DNA of 20,045 nucleotides from Clostridiales bacterium (GTDB lineage Bacteria; Bacillota; Clostridia; Lachnospirales; Lachnospiraceae): assembly GCA_018376135.1 (NCBI GenBank), contig JAHABX010000037.1, forward strand, positions 1-20,045, in the 5' to 3' direction. A program made the translations under genes and the position numbers. Position 1 is the first letter of the stretch; each line of letters opens with the position of its first letter. The notes below the pieces were generated by a model. The model was not told the origin of the DNA and made no database searches. It saw nothing but the letters and a program-made list of their open reading frames with translations. Below, piece after piece: positions 15,456 to 20,045 of this stretch.

Positions 15456-16253
15456 ATGAGATTGTGCAGTATTGCCAGCGGAAGCAGTGGGAACTGCATC
15501 TATACAGGCAGTGAAAATACCCATCTTTTGGTGGATGCGGGAATCAGTGCAAAAAAGATCGAGGCAGGACTTCGGGAGCTTGAGGTGGAAGGCAGAGATA
15601 TTCAGGGTCTTCTGATCACCCATGAACACTCGGATCATATCAAGGGAGCAGGGATCCTTGCCCGCAGATATGGCTTCCCTATTTATGCCACGGAGGGAAC
15701 CATCAGCCAGATGAAGGGAATGTCCACACTGGGGAAGATCGATGAGAGCCTGTATCATACGATCCGGGCAGATGAGCCTTTCTGTATCGGTGACATGGAG
15801 ATCGAGCCCTTCCATATCTCCCATGATGCGGCTGATCCGGTGGCTTACCGGTTCCGGTGCGGAGAGAAGAGCGCGGCGGTGGCAACGGATATGGGCGTTT
15901 ACAACGATTATATTGTGGAGCATCTGAAGGATCTGGACGTGCTGCTTCTGGAAGCAAACCATGATATCCAGATGCTGCAGGTGGGTCCCTACCCTTATCC
16001 TCTGAAGCAGAGGATACTGGGAGACCGGGGACATCTGTCCAACGAGAGTGCAGGACAGTTATTATGCAGGATCCTTCATGACCATATGAAGAAAATCTAT
16101 CTGGGGCATCTCAGTAAGGAAAATAATTATGCAGAGCTGGCGTATGAGACGGTGAAGCTGGAGATTCAGCTGAACCCGGTACAGTATGGACCGGCGGATT
16201 TTGATATTCAGGTGGCGGACCGTGACGGCTGCTCCGGTATCTGCGAATTTTAG
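15456..16253 (+). CDS. MBL-fold hydrolase, WalJ/YycJ-like
   Basis: A 265-residue metallo-beta-lactamase-fold protein. The opening LCSIASGSSGNC and LLVDAGIS are typical of the YycJ/WalJ family. Metal ligands are seen in THEHSDH (His56, His58, Asp60, His61), then ISHDAADPVAY, ATDMG, and LLEANHD; a later GHLSNESAG and YLGHLSKENN supply further histidines. WalJ proteins are implicated in coordinating DNA replication or cell division with the cell wall, possibly as nucleases; here it lies away from any walRK genes but next to polA, which fits a nucleic-acid role by inference. The ATG directly follows the coaE stop. Confidence 0.88.
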   Translation: MRLCSIASGSSGNCIYTGSENTHLLVDAGISAKKIEAGLRELEVEGRDIQGLLITHEHSDHIKGAGILARRYGFPIYATEGTISQMKGMSTLGKIDESLYHTIRADEPFCIGDMEIEPFHISHDAADPVAYRFRCGEKSAAVATDMGVYNDYIVEHLKDLDVLLLEANHDIQMLQVGPYPYPLKQRILGDRGHLSNESAGQLLCRILHDHMKKIYLGHLSKENNYAELAYETVKLEIQLNPVQYGPADFDIQVADRDGCSGICEF

Positions 16254-16266
16254 GAGGAAAAGACAG

Positions 16267-16536
16267 ATGAAAAAATTGATCATTACTGTAGTAGGACATG
16301 ATACGGTGGGCATTATCGCAAGAGTATGTACTTATCTGGCAGAGAAGCAGGTGAATATCCTGGACATTTCCCAGACGATCGTAGACGGATATTTCAATAT
16401 GATGATGGTCGTGGATGCGGGAAAGACAGAGGATGTGACGGTGCTGTCTCAGGAGCTTGCGAAGGTTGGCGAGGAGATCGGAGTTGTGATCCGCTGCCAG
16501 CATGAAGACATCTTCAATATGATGCACAGAATCTAA
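16267..16536 (+). CDS. ACT-domain protein (UPF0237 family)
   Basis: A single ACT domain of 89 residues (MKKLIITVVGHDTVGIIARV, NILDISQTIVDGYFNMMMVVD), a small ligand-binding fold that usually senses amino acids. AGGAGG at 16252-16257 fixes the ATG at 16267. It is followed 27 nt later by the UPF0210 gene; the two families are often adjacent in Firmicutes and are presumed partners. The ligand is unknown. Confidence 0.9.
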   Translation: MKKLIITVVGHDTVGIIARVCTYLAEKQVNILDISQTIVDGYFNMMMVVDAGKTEDVTVLSQELAKVGEEIGVVIRCQHEDIFNMMHRI

Positions 16537-16563
16537 TCCATCGGCTAAGACAGGAGTGAAAAC

Positions 16564-17928
16564 ATGATTAATTTAGGTGAAGTACTCGAGACGAATAAGA
16601 TGATCGATCAGGAGAATCTGGACGTACGTACCATTACGCTCGGCATCAGCCTTCTGGACTGCATCGATTCCGATCTGGAGACATTAAAGAAGAACATATA
16701 TAATAAGATCACGACAACGGCGAAGGATCTGGTGGCTACCGGAAAAGCCATTGAGGGACAGTTTGGGATCCCCATCGTGAATAAAAGAATCTCCGTTACT
16801 CCTATTGCTCTGATCGGAGGCTCTGCATGTAAGACTTCTGATGATTATGTGGAGCTTGCCAGGGTGCTGGACGAGGCGGCAAAGACCGTAGGAGTGAACT
16901 TTTTAGGAGGATTTTCCGCTCTGGTGTCCAAAGGGATGACCAGAAGCGACAAGCTTTTGATGAGGGCGATTCCGAAGGCGCTTGCCGTGACCGAGCGGGT
17001 GTGCAGCTCTGTCAATGTGGGTTCCACCAAGACCGGAATCGACATGGACGCGGTAAAGCTCATGGGAGAGATCATTAAGGAAGCGGCAGAGCTTACGAAG
17101 GACAGCGATTCTCTGGGCTGTGCGAAGCTGGTGGTATTCTGCAATGCACCGGATGACAATCCGTTCATGGCAGGTGCATTCCATGGAGTGACAGAGGCAG
17201 ATGCCATCATCAATGTGGGTGTCAGCGGACCGGGCGTTGTGAAGACAGCTCTGTCCAAGGTAAGAGGAGAGAACTTTGAGGTGCTGTGCGAGACCATCAA
17301 GAAGACCGCATTTAAGGTGACACGTGTGGGTCAGCTTGTGGCACAGGAGGCATCCAGACGTCTGGGCATTCCCTTTGGCATCATTGACCTTTCTCTGGCG
17401 CCGACTCCGGCAATTGGCGACAGTGTGGCAGAGATCCTGGAGGAGATCGGTCTGGAATATGCAGGTGCGCCGGGAACTACGGCTGCCCTTGCACTCTTAA
17501 ACGATCAGGTGAAGAAGGGCGGCGTTATGGCCTCCTCCTATGTGGGCGGACTGAGCGGCGCATTTATCCCGGTCAGTGAGGACCAGGGTATGATCGATGC
17601 GGTGCAGGCAGGAGCGCTGACGCTGGAGAAGCTGGAAGCTATGACCTGTGTGTGCTCTGTGGGGCTTGATATGATCGCAATCCCGGGAGATACGAAAGCG
17701 ACCACCATCTCCGGTATTATTGCAGATGAGATGGCAATCGGTATGGTGAATCAGAAGACGACCGCAGTGCGTCTCATTCCGGTCATCGGAAAAGGTGTGG
17801 GAGAGATGGTGGAATTCGGAGGACTTCTGGGTTATGCGCCGATCATGCCGGTAAATCCCTATTCCTGCGATGCGTTTGTGAACCGCGGCGGAAGGATCCC
17901 GGCTCCGATCCACAGCTTTAAGAATTAG
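16564..17928 (+). CDS. UPF0210 (PFL/DUF711) family protein
   Basis: A conserved cytosolic protein of 454 residues and unknown function, recognised by its N-terminus (MINLGEVLETNKMI, VRTITLGISLLDC), the GGSACKTSDDYVELARVLDEA segment, and FLGGFSALVSKGMT. Later LIPVIGKGVGEMVEFGGLLG and MPVNPYS are also conserved. Structures in the family have a fold related to glycyl-radical enzymes, but the catalytic glycyl-radical motif is not evident here. AGGAG at 16551-16555 precedes the ATG. Its pairing with the upstream ACT protein suggests amino-acid-responsive control of an unidentified activity. Confidence 0.92.
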   Translation: MINLGEVLETNKMIDQENLDVRTITLGISLLDCIDSDLETLKKNIYNKITTTAKDLVATGKAIEGQFGIPIVNKRISVTPIALIGGSACKTSDDYVELARVLDEAAKTVGVNFLGGFSALVSKGMTRSDKLLMRAIPKALAVTERVCSSVNVGSTKTGIDMDAVKLMGEIIKEAAELTKDSDSLGCAKLVVFCNAPDDNPFMAGAFHGVTEADAIINVGVSGPGVVKTALSKVRGENFEVLCETIKKTAFKVTRVGQLVAQEASRRLGIPFGIIDLSLAPTPAIGDSVAEILEEIGLEYAGAPGTTAALALLNDQVKKGGVMASSYVGGLSGAFIPVSEDQGMIDAVQAGALTLEKLEAMTCVCSVGLDMIAIPGDTKATTISGIIADEMAIGMVNQKTTAVRLIPVIGKGVGEMVEFGGLLGYAPIMPVNPYSCDAFVNRGGRIPAPIHSFKN

Positions 17929-17939
17929 GGGGCGGTGCG

Positions 17940-18590
17940 ATGGGTTCCCTGTTTTCACTGGATGGTCCTGTGGCGCGCGTGCTTGGGCGCGCTGCGGATT
18001 TTCTGATATTAAGTCTTCTGTGGGTGGTTTTTTCCATTCCGCTGATTACACTGGGGGCGTCCACTACGGCGCTCTATACCATGACTCTGCGTATGGTGCG
18101 GGATGAGGACGGCAAGCTGATCGAGGGCTTCTGGAATGCGTTCCGGTCGAACTTTAAGCAGGCGACGGTGATCCATCTGATCCTGACCGCAGTGACCGTG
18201 CTGCTCTGGATATACTGGAGAGCGGTGAGCGCACTGGATGGAAGCCTCAGGATGGTCTTCACGGCAGTGTTCGGACTGTTTCTGCTGCAGTGGCTTCTGG
18301 TGGTGCAGTTCATCTATCCGGTACTGGCGCGTTTCCAGAACAGTGTTTTGAATATCCTGAAAAATGCATGGGTCATGGCAGTGTCCGGTCTCCCGTACTT
18401 TCTCGTATCACTGGTATTCACAGGGCTTCCCCTCTGGACGCTTCTGCTGAATACGAATCTGTTCGTGATGATCCTGCCTTTGTGGATCTTCATGGGTCCG
18501 GGACTGATCGCCTGGCTGAACAGCTTCCTGTTCCATCAGTGCTTTAAAAAATATATTCCGGAGGAAGAAGAGACGGAAGAGATCTTTTAG
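17940..18590 (+). CDS. DUF624 (YesL-like) integral membrane protein
   Basis: A 216-residue protein with about five hydrophobic segments: near residues 18-45, 75-95, 105-130, 143-165 and 170-195. The opening LGRAADFLILSLLWVVFSIPL and the TTALYTMTLRMVRDEDG loop are typical of the YesL/DUF624 family, whose members often sit with carbohydrate uptake genes; no such genes are here. Function is unknown. It starts 11 nt after the UPF0210 stop behind a GGGGGCGG purine-rich site and is the last gene before a strong inverted repeat, so it likely ends the polA operon. Confidence 0.87.
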   Translation: MGSLFSLDGPVARVLGRAADFLILSLLWVVFSIPLITLGASTTALYTMTLRMVRDEDGKLIEGFWNAFRSNFKQATVIHLILTAVTVLLWIYWRAVSALDGSLRMVFTAVFGLFLLQWLLVVQFIYPVLARFQNSVLNILKNAWVMAVSGLPYFLVSLVFTGLPLWTLLLNTNLFVMILPLWIFMGPGLIAWLNSFLFHQCFKKYIPEEEETEEIF

Positions 18591-18614
18591 ATGGTTGTAA
18601 ATAAACAGAAAATG

Positions 18615-18658
18615 ATAAAGAGCTGTAAAATTCTACGTTGAAATTTACAGCTCTTTAT
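18615..18658 (+). terminator. Terminator after the polA-DUF624 operon
   Basis: A perfect 15-bp inverted repeat (ATAAAGAGCTGTAAA / TTTACAGCTCTTTAT) with a 14-nt loop. The downstream U tract is short, so it may be inefficient or serve mainly as a 3' end stabiliser. Confidence 0.8.
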
Positions 18659-18664
18659 GTATAA

Positions 18665-18685
18665 TACCCTTGTACACTGAGGGTA
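18665..18685. repeat. Small inverted repeat upstream of the Rpn-like gene
   Basis: TACCCT-TGTACACTG-AGGGTA, a 6-bp dyad whose loop contains the palindrome TGTACA, 12 bp before the -35 box. A possible operator. Confidence 0.35.
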
Positions 18686-18696
18686 ATAAAAAGCAA

Positions 18697-18725
18697 TTGA
18701 CAAAATACATTCTGTGTACTAGAAT
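18697..18725 (+). promoter_or_regulatory. Promoter upstream of the Rpn-like fragment
   Basis: Perfect TTGACA (18697-18702), 17-bp spacer, TAGAAT (18720-18725). The spacer holds TACA-TTCTG-TGTA (18706-18718), a dyad that could bind a regulator. Confidence 0.7.
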
Positions 18726-18895
18726 AATATATAAGATGTTGAGGGTGAAAGACATTAAGACCTCTGTAATTCATTTGCAAATGCAGTCTGGCGATTCGCC
18801 GTGTTTTCAGAAGAAAAAATTAAATACAGGCGGAAACCCGGCGGACTGATCACCCCTGCAATTCTGCCAAAGGAGGATTATGGGGAAGATCAACA
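18726..18895 (+). other. Leader region before the Rpn-like fragment, no convincing gene
   Basis: About 170 nt between the promoter and the Rpn-like frame. It holds a 37-codon open frame (ATG 18736 to TGA 18849) that begins almost at the predicted transcription start and has no ribosome site. A strong AGGAGG at 18871-18876 best serves an ATG at 18880 opening a 14-codon frame that ends at 18924, not the Rpn-like ATG at 18896. All three frames carry stops. It could be eroded gene sequence or a leader. Confidence 0.4.
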
Positions 18896-19354
18896 ATGAA
18901 CTTAAACTATGTGCAGGATTATAAACTGAATCTGGTGAATATGTATGACCTGGAACATGCAGAGAGCTGTGAGGGGCAGTTGAAATATGTGCTGAAACTG
19001 CTGCAATTAGATCAGGATAAGCGGGCAATCTGTGAAGAGATTTCAGGAAATTCCGAGTACCGGAACTTAAGACCAGAGACCGGGAAGGTTATATCTGTGC
19101 TATTGGGGAGCAGCAAAATCGAAGAATACATGAAAGAACAATATGACAAAGAAGGAGGAAGTGCAGATATGTGTAAAGCGTTGGAGGATTTGGAGAGAGA
19201 AGCAAAGCAGCAAGGAAAAGTCGAGGGAAAAATAGAGGGAAAAATAGAGGGAGTCAACTCTCTTATGCAGAAGCTTGGAGTGGATATGGAAAAGGCATGT
19301 GAGCTGATTGGGATTACGGCAGAGGAATATTCACGTATGGAAGCTTTGAAATAG
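18896..19354 (+). pseudogene. C-terminal fragment of an Rpn-family (PD-(D/E)XK) nuclease/transposase-like protein
   Basis: The 152-residue frame resembles the C-terminal half of Rpn/YhgA-like proteins of gut Clostridia: YVQDYKLNLVNMYDLEH, LKYVLKLLQLDQDKRAICEEIS, RPETGKVISVLLGSSKIEEY and DMCKALEDLEREAKQQGK. A G-K-x-E-G repeat and a helical tail complete it. Family members are recombination-promoting nucleases of roughly 280-320 residues whose N-terminal half carries the catalytic PD-(D/E)XK core; that half is absent here and upstream frames are closed by stops. The nearest ribosome site (18871-18876) is 19 nt from the ATG and better placed for another frame. It is therefore probably a remnant, although a promoter and a strong terminator still bracket it. 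A standalone small protein from an internal start is the alternative. Confidence 0.7.
19223..19252 (+). repeat. 12-bp tandem repeat inside the Rpn-like fragment
   Basis: GAGGGAAAAATA occurs twice in tandem (19223-19246) with a partial third unit to 19252. Each unit encodes Glu-Gly-Lys-Ile, so changes in copy number keep the reading frame. Confidence 0.85.
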
Positions 19355-19360
19355 CTGGAT

Positions 19361-19395
19361 AAAGCCGCGCTTGAGGCGATCAAGCGTGGCTTTTT
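19361..19395 (+). terminator. Terminator after the Rpn-like fragment
   Basis: AAAGCCGCGCTTGA-GGCGA-TCAAGCGTGGCTTT pairs over 14 positions with one G-U, followed by a U run. Confidence 0.92.
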
Positions 19396-19419
19396 GTGTG
19401 GGATTTTTACAAAAATATA

Positions 19420-19448
19420 TTGCAAAAAACTAAAAATATAGTTATAAT
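19420..19448 (+). promoter_or_regulatory. Promoter of the BlaI-family repressor
   Basis: TTGCAA (19420-19425), 17-bp spacer, perfect TATAAT (19443-19448). Operator dyad 1 fills the spacer. Confidence 0.8.
19428..19443. promoter_or_regulatory. BlaI-type operator 1
   Basis: AACTA-N6-TAGTT. The ACTA...TAGT half-sites and 6-nt gap match the outer positions of known BlaI/MecI operators (ACTACA-N2-TGTAGT). It lies between -35 and -10. Confidence 0.7.
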
Positions 19449-19457
19449 ATATACAAG

Positions 19458-19473
19458 AACTAAAAAAGTAGTT
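19458..19473. promoter_or_regulatory. BlaI-type operator 2
   Basis: A second AACTA-N6-TAGTT just past the predicted start of transcription, 30 bp (about three helical turns) centre to centre from operator 1, so both would lie on one DNA face. Confidence 0.7.
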
Positions 19474-19490
19474 ACAAGGAGGCGAATCCA

Positions 19491-19883
19491 TTGATTTTAA
19501 ATGAACTGACCCATTCAGAGCTGATGGTTATGAAAAGCGTGTGGGATATGGGAGACGAGGTTTCGTTGTCTGAGATCGTGGAGCATGTGAACGCACAGTT
19601 TGAGAAGGACTGGAAGCCCCAGACAGTATCCACCTTTCTGACCAAGCTGGTAAAAAAGAACTATCTGCAGCTGGAGCGGAAGGGAAAGAGCTGGGTATAC
19701 CGGATCCTGATATCTGCAGAGCAGTATCAGGAGTATGAGATGACCGGCTTCTTTCGATTCTGGGGCAGAGGCAGTGTGGGCAGGACTCTGACTGCACTTC
19801 TGAGGGAGGAAGAGATAGAGAAAGATGAGATTGCGAAGCTGAGGAGTCTTCTGGATGAGATGGATGACGATACTGTTCTATAA
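19491..19883 (+). CDS. BlaI/MecI/CopY-family transcriptional repressor
   Basis: A winged-helix repressor of 130 residues. The N-terminal domain LTHSELMVMKSVWDMGDEVSLSEIVEHVN, PQTVSTFLTKLVKKNYLQLERKGKSWVYR is typical of BlaI/MecI, with the recognition helix around TVSTFLTKLVKK; the C-terminal half is the dimerisation and cleavage region. Translation starts at a TTG at 19491, 8 nt after AAGGAGG (19476-19482). The next gene, a BlaR1/MecR1-like M56 protein, overlaps its last 20 nt. In such pairs the membrane sensor triggers inactivation of the repressor, de-repressing the pair and resistance or cell-wall genes. No beta-lactamase or PBP gene is seen in the window, so the regulated targets are unknown. 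Two matching dyads in its promoter indicate autoregulation. Confidence 0.93.
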   Translation: MILNELTHSELMVMKSVWDMGDEVSLSEIVEHVNAQFEKDWKPQTVSTFLTKLVKKNYLQLERKGKSWVYRILISAEQYQEYEMTGFFRFWGRGSVGRTLTALLREEEIEKDEIAKLRSLLDEMDDDTVL

Positions 19884-20045
19884 TGTGATATTAAATGCGG
19901 TCTCCGGCACCCTGATCTTTGGAGTATGGAGCATCTGTAAACGGATCTGGGAGAAGAAAGGACAGTATGATGTGCTGTACAACTGTCTGAAGGTCGTTCT
20001 GGCAGCCTTTCTTCTTCCCATAGGGTGGCTTTATCTTTTTTTCAT
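19864..20045 (+). CDS. BlaR1/MecR1-type M56 peptidase, 5' part only
   Basis: An open frame from the ATG at 19864 runs to the window edge (60 codons). It starts MTILFYNVILNAVSGTLIFG, a first membrane segment, then a basic stretch with a KRIWEKKGQYD loop, and begins a second segment (VVLAAFLLPIGWLYLFF). This is the pattern of the N-terminal membrane domain of M56 sensor-transducers. The zinc-peptidase HExxH and any sensor domain would lie beyond the window. It overlaps the repressor gene by 20 nt, the usual arrangement in blaI-blaR1-type operons. Confidence 0.75.
   Translation, partial: MTILFYNVILNAVSGTLIFGVWSICKRIWEKKGQYDVLYNCLKVVLAAFLLPIGWLYLFF

Noticed and set aside
1..20045. CRISPR array, prophage, insertion sequence ends or defence cluster
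   Set aside because: No spaced direct repeats, integrase, transposase core or terminal inverted repeats were seen; the only mobile-related trace is the Rpn-like C-terminal fragment.

Overview
The window looks like chromosomal DNA from a Gram-positive Clostridia, most likely Lachnospiraceae. This rests on strong AGGAGG-type ribosome sites, TTGACA/TATAAT promoters with 17-bp spacers, moderate GC, tRNA genes that do not encode CCA, a DapL-type lysine pathway, and a C-terminal Rpn-family fragment of the kind often multi-copy in gut Lachnospiraceae. No species can be named from sequence reading alone. Nearly all of it is housekeeping metabolism; the accessory material is confined to roughly 18.6-20.0 kb.

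Layout. (1) 53-3886, plus strand: purC, glnA, an ANTAR RNA-binding regulator with a degenerate receiver, and dapL, ending at a hairpin shared with the convergent carB. (2) 3993-8275, minus strand: carAB. (3) 8276-8647: a divergent control region. It has back-to-back promoters, a very long terminator hairpin in the carA leader, and a T-box-type antiterminator/terminator in the asnB leader. (4) 8648-11730, plus strand: asnB, tRNA-Pro(GGG), lysA. (5) tRNA-Leu(CAA). (6) A compact plus-strand operon: zf-HC2 membrane protein, polA, coaE, walJ/yycJ-like hydrolase, ACT-domain protein, UPF0210 protein and a DUF624 membrane protein, mostly abutting or overlapping. (7) 18591-19400: a terminator, a promoter region and an N-terminally truncated Rpn-like gene. 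(8) A BlaI/MecI-family repressor with two matching operator-like dyads, followed by the start of a BlaR1/MecR1-type M56 gene that runs off the window.

Functionally the first 12 kb centre on nitrogen donors and aspartate-family amino acids. GlnA makes glutamine; CarAB and AsnB spend it; DapL and LysA make meso-diaminopimelate and lysine. The regulatory signals fit this: an ANTAR protein beside glnA and attenuator-like leaders on both carAB and asnB.

The most unusual object is the asnB leader. It folds on paper as a complete T-box antiterminator and a competing terminator. However, only about 55 nt separate the T-box sequence from the best promoter, no Stem I is visible, and the tRNA-binding bulge reads UGAC instead of UGGN. 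I did not find a wholly new multigene system such as a defence island, CRISPR array or biosynthetic cluster.
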